From the NCBI GenBank assembly GCA_902583415.1, contig CACHVW010000004.1, forward strand, positions 1-43,247: 43,247 nucleotides of DNA. Direction: 5' to 3'. Below the pieces are notes generated by a model. It was not told the DNA's origin. It was given only the letters and a program-made list of their open reading frames with translations, and ran no database searches. The stretch's first letter is position 1. Each line of letters begins with the position of its first letter. The position numbers and the translations under genes were made by a program. This stretch comes from an uncultured SAR116 cluster alpha proteobacterium (GTDB lineage: Bacteria; Pseudomonadota; Alphaproteobacteria; Puniceispirillales; Marisalimonadaceae). Positions 17,915 through 28,492 of this stretch are shown piece by piece.

Positions 17915-18868
17915 ATGAATGATAAAGCTATACATATTCCAGTTTTACTTGATGAGGTAATAAAGGCATTATCTTTAACTAAAGACGAAGTTTATGTTGA
18001 TGCAACATTTGGTTTAGGAGGCTATACTAAAGCTATTTTAAAAAATAAAAATTGTAAAGTTATTGCAATTGATAGAGATCCTCACGCTAAAGTTTTTGCA
18101 GATAGTTTAAAAGAAAGTTATGCAGATAGATTTTACTTTAAAATGGGGAAATTTTCTGAACTAGGTAAATTTTTAAACGAACTTAAAATATATGAAGTTG
18201 CAGGTGTTGTTTTTGATCTTGGAGTCTCAAGTCATCAATTAGATATCCATAGTAGAGGCTTTTCTTTTAAATTAAATGGACCTCTTGATATGAGAATGTC
18301 ATCCGAAGGTCCAACTGCAGACGAATTTTTAGACAAAGTTGAAGAAAATACTCTTGCAAATATAATATATGAATTGGGCGATGAAGTTTATTCAAGAAGA
18401 ATAGCCAAAAATATTATACATCAGAGATCAATTAATAAAATAAAAACAACAGGGCAATTAGCTGATATAGTTAGAAAAGCTATTCCAAAAAGAAAAAGTA
18501 AAATAGATCTAGCTACAAAAACTTTTCAAGCAATTCGTATATATTTAAATGATGAAGTCAAAGAATTAGAAGAAGGATTAATAGCTGCAGAAAAAGTATT
18601 ACGACCAGAAGGTAGATTAGCTGTAGTTTCTTTTCATTCAATCGAAGACAAAATTGTAAAAAATTTCTTTAATAAATGCGTTAGAAACAGACCCTCTTCT
18701 AGACATTTACCTGAGCCTCCAAAAAAGAATCCAAGTTTAGAAATAATTACAAAAAAACCTATTCTGCCATCTGCACAAGAAATTAACATTAATAAAAGAT
18801 CTAGATCTGCAAAATTACGTATTGCAAAACGGACACACTTTTCATCTACATTTGGAGAAATTGCATGA
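17915..18868 (+). CDS. rsmH: 16S rRNA (cytosine(1402)-N(4))-methyltransferase
   Basis: HIPVLLDEVIKAL, VDATFGLGGYTKAIL, GVVFDLGVSSHQLD, GPLDMRM, AVVSFHSIEDKIVKNFF. Confidence 0.96.
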   Translation: MNDKAIHIPVLLDEVIKALSLTKDEVYVDATFGLGGYTKAILKNKNCKVIAIDRDPHAKVFADSLKESYADRFYFKMGKFSELGKFLNELKIYEVAGVVFDLGVSSHQLDIHSRGFSFKLNGPLDMRMSSEGPTADEFLDKVEENTLANIIYELGDEVYSRRIAKNIIHQRSINKIKTTGQLADIVRKAIPKRKSKIDLATKTFQAIRIYLNDEVKELEEGLIAAEKVLRPEGRLAVVSFHSIEDKIVKNFFNKCVRNRPSSRHLPEPPKKNPSLEIITKKPILPSAQEININKRSRSAKLRIAKRTHFSSTFGEIA

Positions 18869-19170
18869 TAAGGTATCCATCTTCTTTTATTTTTTTTGTT
18901 ATACTTTTTGTAGGAATTTCACTTTACCAAATTAAACATTTCATTACAAAAAAAGAAATAGAACTTACTCAGATTCAAAATAATATAAAAAGTGCTAAAT
19001 CAGATACAAACATTTTAAAAGCTGAACTTAGCTATCTGAAACGTCCTGATAGAATAGAAAAAATTGCTCTTAACACACTAGGACTAAGAGAAATTTTGCC
19101 AACAGACATTTGGAATTTAAAAGATCTTGTAGATGTAACAATTACCTTAAGTAATGGTGAGAAAAAATGA
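18865..19170 (+). CDS. ftsL: Cell division protein FtsL-like
   Basis: ~100 aa bitopic protein with N-terminal TM segment and heptad region between rsmH and ftsI; synteny. Confidence 0.75.
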   Translation: MIRYPSSFIFFVILFVGISLYQIKHFITKKEIELTQIQNNIKSAKSDTNILKAELSYLKRPDRIEKIALNTLGLREILPTDIWNLKDLVDVTITLSNGEKK

Positions 19171-20867
19171 AAACATTTGATTTTTTTGACCTCGATGTAA
19201 GAAAAGAAAATCAGTCTAAATTTCGTAAAATCAAATTACTAATTAGTAGTCTGTTATTAATAATGTCTTTTACAATTATTGGATACAGAACAATATCACT
19301 CGCCAACATCAATAAAGAAAAGACTACAAATATAGCCTATACAACAATAGAAAAAAAATCTTTTCAAAAAAAATTAAGAGGTAACATCTACGATAGAAAT
19401 AATAAAATTCTAGCTACTACAATAAGCACATTAAGTCTTAATATAAATCCCCAGGAAATTTTGAATAAATATCAAACTTTTACCAAATTAACTAAAATAT
19501 TTCCTAATTTTAAAGAAGAAGATTTATTTAAGAAATTAAATAGTAATAAAAAACATATTAATCTGATAAGAGAAATATCACCTAAAGAATATGTAAGTCT
19601 TTTGAATGCAGGAATAGAAGGTTTAAAAATTGAAACAGTAACCAAGAGAATTTATCCTAATAATACACTCGCGTCTCATATTCTTGGTGCCACAGATATT
19701 GATGGCAAAGGTATTTCCGGCATAGAGAAAAAATTTGACAGTCAACTTCAAGTTGGCAAAAATGTAACTCTTTCTATTCATGGAGGCATCCAACATATAA
19801 CAAGAGCATTGTTATTAGATCAAATAAAAAAATTTGAAGCTGAGGGCGGTGCTGGAATAATAATGAATGCAAAAAATGGTGAGTTAATTTCTGTAGTTTC
19901 ACTTCCTGATTATAATGCTAATAATTACAACTCAATATTAAATGAAAATCTTTTTAATAAAGCTACTAAAGGTATATATGAACTGGGCTCAACTTTAAAG
20001 TTAATTACCGCAGCTATTGCTTTTGAAAGTAACTTGATAAATGAAAATGATGTTTTTGACGTTTCAAAACCCCTTAAAATTTCTTCTAGAATTATAAATG
20101 ACTTTCATCCTCTAAATTACGCTATTAATATTCCAGAAGTAATTGTTCATTCTAGTAACATTGGATCGGCAAAAATAGCTGAGAAATTTGGTTCTTCAAC
20201 TCAATTAAAATATCTTAAATCTCTTGGTTTATTGAATATGCTTTCTTTAGAAATACCTGAGTTAGGAAAACCTCAAGTAATAAGAGACAAAAAAGTTTTA
20301 AGCACAATGACTATTTCATATGGACATGGAATTTCAATCACACCTATGCATCTTGCATCTGCAACCGCAACTATTGTCAATAATGGAGTGAAAGTTAATC
20401 CAACATTGATAAAAGGAAAAGTAGAGAAAAAAAGTGAATTAATTATTTCAAAAGAAACTTCAATAAAAATGAAAAGTATAATGAGACTGGTTGTTAGCAA
20501 TAAAAATGGTACTGCTAAAAAAGCAGAAGCGTCTGGATATCTAATTGGAGGGAAAACTGGGACAGCTGAAAAAATTAATCCATCTGGAGGATATTATAAA
20601 AAAAAGAATATTGTAGCATTTACAGGTGCATTTCCAATGAATGATCCACAATTTATAGTAACTATTATGATTGACAATCCTAAAGGTCAAAAATTTTCCT
20701 TTGGTTTTAGAACTGCTGGTTGGGTTGTAGCACCTATTGTAAAACAATTAGTAATAAGAATTGCTCCAATTTTAGGAGTAAAACCTCAATTAGAAAGCTC
20801 GCCGAATTTTTCTAATAATCTATTAGATTTTAAGATTAGAGGTAAGAATGACGGAGCAAACTTATAA
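19167..20867 (+). CDS. ftsI: Peptidoglycan D,D-transpeptidase FtsI (PBP3)
   Basis: RGNIYDRNNKILATT, PBP dimerisation region, GSTLK, HSSNIG (SxN), KTGTAEK (KTG). Confidence 0.93.
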   Translation: MKTFDFFDLDVRKENQSKFRKIKLLISSLLLIMSFTIIGYRTISLANINKEKTTNIAYTTIEKKSFQKKLRGNIYDRNNKILATTISTLSLNINPQEILNKYQTFTKLTKIFPNFKEEDLFKKLNSNKKHINLIREISPKEYVSLLNAGIEGLKIETVTKRIYPNNTLASHILGATDIDGKGISGIEKKFDSQLQVGKNVTLSIHGGIQHITRALLLDQIKKFEAEGGAGIIMNAKNGELISVVSLPDYNANNYNSILNENLFNKATKGIYELGSTLKLITAAIAFESNLINENDVFDVSKPLKISSRIINDFHPLNYAINIPEVIVHSSNIGSAKIAEKFGSSTQLKYLKSLGLLNMLSLEIPELGKPQVIRDKKVLSTMTISYGHGISITPMHLASATATIVNNGVKVNPTLIKGKVEKKSELIISKETSIKMKSIMRLVVSNKNGTAKKAEASGYLIGGKTGTAEKINPSGGYYKKKNIVAFTGAFPMNDPQFIVTIMIDNPKGQKFSFGFRTAGWVVAPIVKQLVIRIAPILGVKPQLESSPNFSNNLLDFKIRGKNDGANL

Positions 20868-22374
20868 AATGTTATTTAAAGATCTTATATCAAAAAATGA
20901 AATTTTACAGGATTTGTTAATAAATGTTCCAAATAAAATACTAAACCAGAATATAAATGGAATATCAGTAAATAGTAAAAACATCAAAAATGACTATATT
21001 TATGTTGCCATTAAAGGTGCACAGTTCGATGGATCAGATTTTATAAATGAAGCAAGACAAAATGGTGCTGTAATTATAATTGCAGACAAGTCTTATGATA
21101 GAAATGTGATATCAACAAATAAAATATCGACAAGACTTGTTTATACAGAACTACTTGCATCTTTTTATAACAAACAACCCAAAGAAATTATTGGAGTGAC
21201 AGGTACTAATGGTAAAACCTCAACTGTTGAGTTTTGTAGACAACTATGGGTTCAGGCAGGATGGAAAGCAGCATCAATGGGAACCCTTGGAACAAAAATT
21301 GAGAGTACTCTGAACAAAAGTATTCTTAAGTCTCCAAAACAAAACCTAACTACTTTTGATCCTGATGAATTGTACAAAGAACTATATTCTTTGGAAAATT
21401 TGGAAATTTCACACTTGGCTTTAGAAGCGTCATCTCATGGTCTTGATCAATTTAGACTTGATAGTGTTAAATTTACAGGTGCAATCTTTACAAACTTATC
21501 TCATGATCATCTTGATTATCATAAAAATATTGAAAATTATTTTAACTGTAAAAAAAGACTTTTCACTGAGATACTTCAGAGTAATTCTGCTGTAGCTATT
21601 AATATTGATGATGATTTTGGTAAAAGACTTTTTAACGAAATAAAAAATAAAAGACATATTATTGTTACATTTGGGAAAAGTTCAGATGCAGATGTTAAAT
21701 TAATTTCTATAAAACAAAATAATCAGAATATTGATTTGGTTTTAGAATATAAGAGTTTAATTTATAAATCTACTATTGGAATGATAGGAGAGTTTCAGTC
21801 ATATAACGTAGTTGCTGCTGCTTCTATTTGCATTGCATTAGGAATTGATGCAAATCTAATATTCAAATCAATTAGTTACCTAAAGCCTGCACGTGGCAGA
21901 ATGGAAATGATTTCAGCCACACACAATAACTCAATGATTATAATTGATTATGCGCACACTCCAGAGGCTTTGAGATATGTTTTAAATTCAATTAAAGAAA
22001 TAGCTAAGGAAAAAATAATTACATTATTTGGATGTGGAGGTGATAGAGATAAAGATAAAAGAAAATTTATGGGAGAGCTTGCAAAAGAATATTCTGATTT
22101 AGTAATAGTTACTGACGATAATCCTAGATCTGAAACTGCATCCAATATCAGAAAAGATATTTTGGAGGGCTGTCCAGATGCAGTAGAAATTGCAAATAGA
22201 AATAAAGCTATCAATTATGCTATTTCAAAATTACAGAAAAATGATTTTTTACTTATTGCCGGTAAAGGTCATGAAACCTCTCAAACAATTGGTACGGAAA
22301 CACTTCCTTTTGATGACTTCACGGTTGCAAAGGAAACTATCAAAAATATTGAGAATAGAAGGGAAGCTGACTAA
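20848..22374 (+). CDS. murE: UDP-N-acetylmuramoyl-L-alanyl-D-glutamate ligase MurE (probably 2,6-diaminopimelate-adding)
   Basis: GVTGTNGKTSTVEF, EASSHGLDQFR, DYAHTPEAL, FGCGGDRDKDKR, DNPRSE (DNPR is the mDAP-specific motif). Confidence 0.95.
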   Translation: MTEQTYKMLFKDLISKNEILQDLLINVPNKILNQNINGISVNSKNIKNDYIYVAIKGAQFDGSDFINEARQNGAVIIIADKSYDRNVISTNKISTRLVYTELLASFYNKQPKEIIGVTGTNGKTSTVEFCRQLWVQAGWKAASMGTLGTKIESTLNKSILKSPKQNLTTFDPDELYKELYSLENLEISHLALEASSHGLDQFRLDSVKFTGAIFTNLSHDHLDYHKNIENYFNCKKRLFTEILQSNSAVAINIDDDFGKRLFNEIKNKRHIIVTFGKSSDADVKLISIKQNNQNIDLVLEYKSLIYKSTIGMIGEFQSYNVVAAASICIALGIDANLIFKSISYLKPARGRMEMISATHNNSMIIIDYAHTPEALRYVLNSIKEIAKEKIITLFGCGGDRDKDKRKFMGELAKEYSDLVIVTDDNPRSETASNIRKDILEGCPDAVEIANRNKAINYAISKLQKNDFLLIAGKGHETSQTIGTETLPFDDFTVAKETIKNIENRREAD

Positions 22375-23789
22375 TGTCATTATGGACAAAACAGGACTTA
22401 ATGACTGCTTGCAATGCATCAGATCCGACTTCCAATTTTCTGAATAATTTTGATAATATTTATGGAATAAGTATTGATGACAGAACAATTAAAAAAGGGG
22501 AATTATATATAGCCCTTATTGGGGAAAATCTTGATGGTCACAAATTCATAGAGACTGCAATCTCTCGCGGAGCGTGCGGAGTATTAGTGTCAAATATTAG
22601 AATAGCTAAAAAATATAATGGACTATATGTAGATGACACAAAACAAGCACTAATAAATATTGGTAAATTTGCAAGAAATAGATTTAATGGAATTACTATT
22701 GGAATAACTGGTAGTAGTGGAAAAACTAGTACTAACAATATATTATCAAGTGCACTTAATCAATTTGGTAAAACTCATAAAACGTTTGGAAATAATAATA
22801 ATTTAATTGGACTTTCTCTAACATTGTCTAGATTACCCCGTGATTTTAGTTTTTGTGTTCTAGAATTAGGAATGAATAATATTGGTGAAATTAGGGAATT
22901 AACTAAAATTGCTAAACCAAATATTGCAGTAATCACTAATGTATCAAACTCCCATATACAAAATTTTAAAAATGAAAAAGAGATTGCCAGAGCAAAAAGT
23001 GAAATTTTCTTAGGATTAGAAAAGAATGGTGTAGCCATCATAAACTCAGATAACGATTGGAAAGAATTTTTAATAACTGAAGCAAAAAAAGTTAAAGCTA
23101 AAATCCATCTATTTGGTCATTCTAAAGTTTCAAACACACAAATCAAAAAATTAATTAATGAAAAAGACGGATCAACTATTTGTTATGATAAAATAAAGAA
23201 TTGGCATTTGAAATATTTAAATACGACACAAGCTGAAAATGTGATTGCATCTATATCTGTCATTAAAGAATTAAAACTCTCAACTAAAAAAGTAATGAAA
23301 TTAATTAGTAAGCTAAAACCCTTATCGGGAAGAGGTGAAAAGCTTATAATTAATTTTAACAATAAAAGAAAGACAATTATAATTGATGATAGCTATAATG
23401 CAAATCCTGCATCAATGATGGCTGCTCTCCAAAACTTTAATAATTTAAGAATAAGATATCGTGAATTTGAAGCAGTAGTGATAATTGGCGATATGCTTGA
23501 ATTAGGTAAAAGTTCAACAAAAATACATTTAGATCTTGTACCAACTTTAAAGAACATAAATCCAAACTTATTATTAACGGTTGGGAAATACACAAAGAAA
23601 ATAAATGATAAATTAAATTTAACGATTAAATGTCAATCTTACTGTGAAATCAGTGAATTAGTCAAAGAAATCAAACAATTTATAAAACCCAACCAAATAA
23701 TCCTTTTAAAGGGGTCAAATGGTACTGGTCTTTGGAAACTTGTGCCAATTTTTAAGAATATTATTCAAGAGAATGCCAATGCTGCCTGA
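22374..23789 (+). CDS. murF: UDP-N-acetylmuramoyl-tripeptide--D-alanyl-D-alanine ligase
   Basis: GITGSSGKTSTNNIL, LELGMNNIGEI, IIDDSYNANPASMMAAL, VIIGDMLELG. Confidence 0.95.
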   Translation: MSLWTKQDLMTACNASDPTSNFLNNFDNIYGISIDDRTIKKGELYIALIGENLDGHKFIETAISRGACGVLVSNIRIAKKYNGLYVDDTKQALINIGKFARNRFNGITIGITGSSGKTSTNNILSSALNQFGKTHKTFGNNNNLIGLSLTLSRLPRDFSFCVLELGMNNIGEIRELTKIAKPNIAVITNVSNSHIQNFKNEKEIARAKSEIFLGLEKNGVAIINSDNDWKEFLITEAKKVKAKIHLFGHSKVSNTQIKKLINEKDGSTICYDKIKNWHLKYLNTTQAENVIASISVIKELKLSTKKVMKLISKLKPLSGRGEKLIINFNNKRKTIIIDDSYNANPASMMAALQNFNNLRIRYREFEAVVIIGDMLELGKSSTKIHLDLVPTLKNINPNLLLTVGKYTKKINDKLNLTIKCQSYCEISELVKEIKQFIKPNQIILLKGSNGTGLWKLVPIFKNIIQENANAA

Positions 23790-24867
23790 CCTTTTATTAA
23801 ATTACACTAACCACTTTCAACCTCTTAATTTGTTTAACTATATTTCTTTTAGAACAATTGGGGCCCTTTTAACCGCATTAATAATTAGCTTTATTTTTGG
23901 TCCAAGTATTATATCTCTTTTGAAAAAAAAACAAAAAAAAGGACAGCCAATTCGAACTGATGGTCCAAAAAATCACATTATTTTCAAAGCTGGCACACCT
24001 ACTATGGGAGGTTTGTTGATACTGTTAGCTTTTTCAATTTCCACAATTTTGTGGGCTAGGTTGGATAATCAATATATATGGGTTGTGCTTGGAGTGGCTA
24101 TACTTTTTGGTATAATTGGCCTTCTAGATGACTGGTTAAAAGTATCAAGGATGAATAGTAGTGGTTTAAAAAGTTATCAAAAAATTATTCCACAGCTTTT
24201 TATAGCTTTTTTTGCGGCTTGGATAATTTTAGAAAACACACCAGAAAATTTACAAAATACATTATCAATTCCTTTTTTAAAAGATAGTATTATTTTTTTA
24301 GGAATTTTATATATCCCATTTACAATCTTAGTAATTGTGGGTTCATCTAACGCAGTAAATTTAACTGATGGCCTTGATGGTTTGGCAATAGTACCAGTAA
24401 TGATTGCGGCAGGTTCATTAGCTGTAATAGCTTACTTGGTAGGAAACATTAATTTCTCAAATTATTTACAATTAAACTATGTTCCTGGTGTTGGTGAAAT
24501 AACAGTTTTATTAGGTGCAATTATAGGATCAGGATTAGGTTTCTTATGGTTCAATGCACCACCAGCAATGGTTTTTATGGGTGATACTGGTTCATTGTCA
24601 CTCGGAGGAGTAATTGGTGTCACTGCATCGGCATCAAGGCATGAATTAGTATTAGTTATAATTGGAGGTCTTTTTGTATTAGAAACAGTGTCTGTAATAG
24701 TGCAAATTTTGTCATTTAAACTTACAGGCAAAAGAATATTTAGAATGGCACCTTTGCATCATCATTTTGAACAAAAAGGATGGGCAGAATCTACAATAGT
24801 AATAAGATTTTGGATTATTGCTGTAATTTTGGCTTTGGTCGGTATTTCTTCACTTAAACTAAGGTAA
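23779..24867 (+). CDS. mraY: Phospho-N-acetylmuramoyl-pentapeptide-transferase
   Basis: ISFRTIGALLTAL, KKGQPIRTDGPKNH..GTPTMGG, NLTDGLDGLA, MAPLHHHFEQKGW. Start placed at MLPDLLLNY rather than the 23719 ORF start, because the extra N-terminus is out-of-frame murF sequence. Confidence 0.93.
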   Translation: MLPDLLLNYTNHFQPLNLFNYISFRTIGALLTALIISFIFGPSIISLLKKKQKKGQPIRTDGPKNHIIFKAGTPTMGGLLILLAFSISTILWARLDNQYIWVVLGVAILFGIIGLLDDWLKVSRMNSSGLKSYQKIIPQLFIAFFAAWIILENTPENLQNTLSIPFLKDSIIFLGILYIPFTILVIVGSSNAVNLTDGLDGLAIVPVMIAAGSLAVIAYLVGNINFSNYLQLNYVPGVGEITVLLGAIIGSGLGFLWFNAPPAMVFMGDTGSLSLGGVIGVTASASRHELVLVIIGGLFVLETVSVIVQILSFKLTGKRIFRMAPLHHHFEQKGWAESTIVIRFWIIAVILALVGISSLKLR

Positions 24868-24871
24868 TAAA

Positions 24872-26197
24872 TTGATAAGAATTAATTATTATGAAAATAA
24901 AGATGTTGGAATTTTAGGGACTGGATTGTCAGGTATAGCCGCAGCTAAAATTCTTTCATATTCAAAGGCAAATATATTTGTATTCGACGACAAAAAAGAC
25001 AAGCCAGACTTTATTAGAAAAAAAAATTGGAAAAATTACAACCTATGGCCATGGAAAACCTTAAGTGCATTAGTTGTAAGTCCAGGTATACCAATAAATG
25101 CAAAAAATAAACATCTAGCCATACAATATGCAATAAAAAATAAAGTAAAAATTATTAATGAAATTGATTTGTTTTTTGAAACAAAACCAGAAGCTAAAAT
25201 AATTGGAATAACTGGCACGAACGGTAAATCTACAACAGTTGCATTATTATTTCATATATTAAAATTTAATAAAATTAAATGTGTCATAGGTGGTAATTAT
25301 GGCTTCCCTGCCTGTGAAATTAAAGACCCTGGAAAACACGGTATTATAATTCTAGAATTGTCAAGCTATCAATTAGATAGCGCAAAAAAATTAAGTTTAG
25401 ATCTAGCTACGATAACAAATATTACTAAGGATCATTTAGATTACCACGAAACTTTTAAAAAATATAAACTTTCTAAACTTAAAATCCTTAATTTTTTAAA
25501 AGAAAATGGAACATTTATTTTAGACACTGACAACAAACTTCTCAATGAAATGGTAAATAAGAAGAAGTTTAAATCTAAAAATATAATTAGAATAACCAAA
25601 GATAAAACTTACAATTATGTTAATGATAATGATTATCTGCAGGGAGCTCATAATGCTTCTAATTGCTATTTAGCATTATCTATAGCTAAACATCTAAATA
25701 TAACTCTTGAAAAAATTAAATTTGCTATAAAAAATTTCAAAGGGTTACCTCACAGGATGGAACCTATATATATTTCAGACAGAATTAAAATTATAAATGA
25801 TAGTAAATCAACTAATGGGGAATCTACTGCCGCTGCTCTAAAATCTTTTAAAAACATTTTTTGGATAGCAGGAGGTCAACCTAAATCAGATGGTATAGGA
25901 GAGGCTAAAAACTTCTTAGATAGAGTAATAGAAGTATTTTTAATTGGTAAATCAACTAAATTTTTTTGTAAAGAAATTTCAAGATTTAAGCACGATTTAC
26001 AAATACATAATTGTTTAACATTAGAAAAGGCAACAAAACTTGCTTTTAAAAAAGCTGCAATTTCTAAATTGAAAAATTATGTGATTTTATTATCTCCATC
26101 CGCAGCAAGTTTTGACCAATATAGAAACTTTGAAGATAGAGGAAATAAATTTAAAGAAATAGTTAATCAACAATTGAGTGAAAGTTTAATAAAATGA
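24872..26197 (+). CDS. murD: UDP-N-acetylmuramoylalanine--D-glutamate ligase (TTG start)
   Basis: VGILGTGLSGIAAAKIL, GITGTNGKSTTVAL, NDSKSTNGESTAAAL, LLSPSAASFDQYRNFEDRG. Confidence 0.94.
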   Translation: MIRINYYENKDVGILGTGLSGIAAAKILSYSKANIFVFDDKKDKPDFIRKKNWKNYNLWPWKTLSALVVSPGIPINAKNKHLAIQYAIKNKVKIINEIDLFFETKPEAKIIGITGTNGKSTTVALLFHILKFNKIKCVIGGNYGFPACEIKDPGKHGIIILELSSYQLDSAKKLSLDLATITNITKDHLDYHETFKKYKLSKLKILNFLKENGTFILDTDNKLLNEMVNKKKFKSKNIIRITKDKTYNYVNDNDYLQGAHNASNCYLALSIAKHLNITLEKIKFAIKNFKGLPHRMEPIYISDRIKIINDSKSTNGESTAAALKSFKNIFWIAGGQPKSDGIGEAKNFLDRVIEVFLIGKSTKFFCKEISRFKHDLQIHNCLTLEKATKLAFKKAAISKLKNYVILLSPSAASFDQYRNFEDRGNKFKEIVNQQLSESLIK

Positions 26198-27327
26198 ACA
26201 TCACACGTTCAGACAGATCTCAAATTGCACTTTGGTGGTGGACCATAGATAGATATTTATTGACTTCATTTTTTATATTAATGATGTTTGGAATATTATT
26301 AGTAATGGCATCAAGCCAACATCTCGCAGAAAATTTAAATATTCCATCACATTATTTCACTATCAGACACATATTATATGGAGCCTTGAGTATTCCGATA
26401 ATAATTTTCTTTTCAATATTAAATGAAAGACAAATTAAAATAATATGTATTTTAGGTATAATAATTACTACTGTTCTGCTTTTTGTGATTTTATTTGATG
26501 GAGAGAAAATAAAAGGAGCACAAAGGTGGTTTTATATTGGAGGTTTGAGTTTTCAACCAAGTGAAATAGGCAAACCGTTATATGTGGTTTTTAATGCTTG
26601 GTTGCTGTCATTATGGATTGAAAAAACAAAATTTCCAGGTTGGATTTGGTCAATTGCTTCAATAATTCTAATTTCATCTTTATTATTATTACAGCCCGAC
26701 TTAGGAATGACTATCGTAATTGTGTTTACATGGGGATTCCAGTTATTTATCACCGGAATACCATTTATACTTATTTTATGTCTTATAATAGCTTTTCCAA
26801 TATTTATGATTTTTTCTTATCAAAACTTTGATCACGTTAAAATAAGAATAGACAATTTCCTTGAAGGTAAAACGTATCAAGTATCTAAATCTTTACAATC
26901 ATTTGAATCTGGTGGTTTTTGGGGCAAAGGACCAGGTGAAGGGTTTTATAAAAAATCTTTGCCTGATGCACACTCAGATTTCGTGTTTGCTGTAGCAGCA
27001 GAAGAATATGGTGCTTTAATATGTAGTGTAATAATAATTATTTATGGACTAATAATTATAAGGTCATTTTACTATACAATTAATAATAATAATCTTTTCT
27101 TTATTTTAGCTATTGGAGGTCTTGCTTTCCAATTTGGCTTCCAATCATTGATTCACATGGCAAGTAACACGGATCTTATCCCTCCTAAAGGAATGACATT
27201 ACCATTTTTATCATATGGTGGCTCATCTCTTTTAGCATCAGCCATAACTGCAGGAATTATTTTATCTTTAACTAAAAGAAGTAACCCATTAGACCCATTC
27301 AGAAAAGAAATTTATGAAAAAAAGTGA
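26194..27327 (+). CDS. ftsW: Lipid II polymerase / SEDS protein FtsW
   Basis: DRYLLTSFFILMMFGILLVMASS, GAQRWFYIGGLSFQPSEIGK, PDAHSDFVFAVAAEE, GMTLPFLSYGGSSLL. Confidence 0.95.
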   Translation: MNITRSDRSQIALWWWTIDRYLLTSFFILMMFGILLVMASSQHLAENLNIPSHYFTIRHILYGALSIPIIIFFSILNERQIKIICILGIIITTVLLFVILFDGEKIKGAQRWFYIGGLSFQPSEIGKPLYVVFNAWLLSLWIEKTKFPGWIWSIASIILISSLLLLQPDLGMTIVIVFTWGFQLFITGIPFILILCLIIAFPIFMIFSYQNFDHVKIRIDNFLEGKTYQVSKSLQSFESGGFWGKGPGEGFYKKSLPDAHSDFVFAVAAEEYGALICSVIIIIYGLIIIRSFYYTINNNNLFFILAIGGLAFQFGFQSLIHMASNTDLIPPKGMTLPFLSYGGSSLLASAITAGIILSLTKRSNPLDPFRKEIYEKK

Positions 27328-28492
27328 TATAAGAAATTGTAATAGAAAAAAAATTTTAATGGTTGTTGCTGGTGGTACTGGTGGTCACATTTATCCATCA
27401 TTATCTCTAATTAACAAAATGAGTAATTATAATTTTATTATTATTACTGATCAAAGAGGTGGTAAATATTATGAGAATTTCTTTGAAAAAAAATCTTTAA
27501 ATTTTAAAATTTTTACTCATAAAGTATCAAGTCCAAGTAATAAAAATATTATACAAAAACTAATATCATTATTACAAATTTCAATTTCGCTAATTAAATC
27601 GTTATTTATAATTTTATTCAAAAAACCAGATGTAGTGATAGGTTTTGGAGGATACCCTACGATAGCGCCTATGATATCCTCTAAAATTTGTTCCATTCCT
27701 ATAATAATACATGAACAAAATGCTATTATTGGAAGGGTTAATAAACTACTTAGCAAAATCTCAAATATATTAGCATTATCATTTGTAGATACTAAAAAAG
27801 TTGAAAATGTTAAAAATATTATTTTTACAGGTAATCCTGTAAGGAGAGAGTTTGAAGAAATAGGTCGTGTTAATTATATAAAATCAATCTCTAATAAACC
27901 ATTCACTATTTTAATCTATGGTGGTAGTCTTGGAGCGTCTTATTTTTCAAAACAATTAACATCTATTATCTGCCAACTTCCAGAAACAATAAGAAAAGAA
28001 ATCAAAATTATTCAACAAGTAAGAGTAGAAGATTTAAAAACTGTTAGAAATAAATATAAAACCCACAAAATTGAAGCAGAAATTTCTACTTTTTTTCAAA
28101 ATATTTATGATAAATTTAAAACAGCAAATTTAATAATTACACGTTCAGGTGGATCAACAGTTGCAGAAATACTAGCTTCTTGTAAACCTGCAATATTTGT
28201 TCCACTACCAGATTCATTAGATAATCATCAATATGAAAATGCTAAATTTTTTGAAACTAACGATTGTGGTTGGATTTTTGATCAAATAAATAATAGTACA
28301 AGTGATTTTGAAACATTATTAAAAGATATTTTCAAAAACAAACAAAAACTTTCTAAAGCAAGTCAGAAAATTAGAAATTTATCACAAACATTATCAAATT
28401 TGAGAAAAAGTAAAACACCCTCTGATTATTTGTCAGATTTAATTTCAGAAATGTCAAATAATCCAAAAAAGAGAATCAATAATTTATGCTAA
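27314..28492 (+). CDS. murG: UDP-N-acetylglucosamine--undecaprenyl-PP-MurNAc-pentapeptide transferase
   Basis: MVVAGGTGGHIYPSLSL, VIGFGGYPTIAPM, IIHEQNAIIGRVN, ITRSGGSTVAEIL, PLPDSLDNHQYENAKFF. Confidence 0.95.
   Translation: MKKSDIRNCNRKKILMVVAGGTGGHIYPSLSLINKMSNYNFIIITDQRGGKYYENFFEKKSLNFKIFTHKVSSPSNKNIIQKLISLLQISISLIKSLFIILFKKPDVVIGFGGYPTIAPMISSKICSIPIIIHEQNAIIGRVNKLLSKISNILALSFVDTKKVENVKNIIFTGNPVRREFEEIGRVNYIKSISNKPFTILIYGGSLGASYFSKQLTSIICQLPETIRKEIKIIQQVRVEDLKTVRNKYKTHKIEAEISTFFQNIYDKFKTANLIITRSGGSTVAEILASCKPAIFVPLPDSLDNHQYENAKFFETNDCGWIFDQINNSTSDFETLLKDIFKNKQKLSKASQKIRNLSQTLSNLRKSKTPSDYLSDLISEMSNNPKKRINNLC

Noticed and set aside
23719-23778. 20-aa N-terminal extension of mraY in the ORF track
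   Set aside because: The extension lies entirely within the murF coding sequence; the start at 23779 (or 23773) gives the canonical MraY N-terminus.
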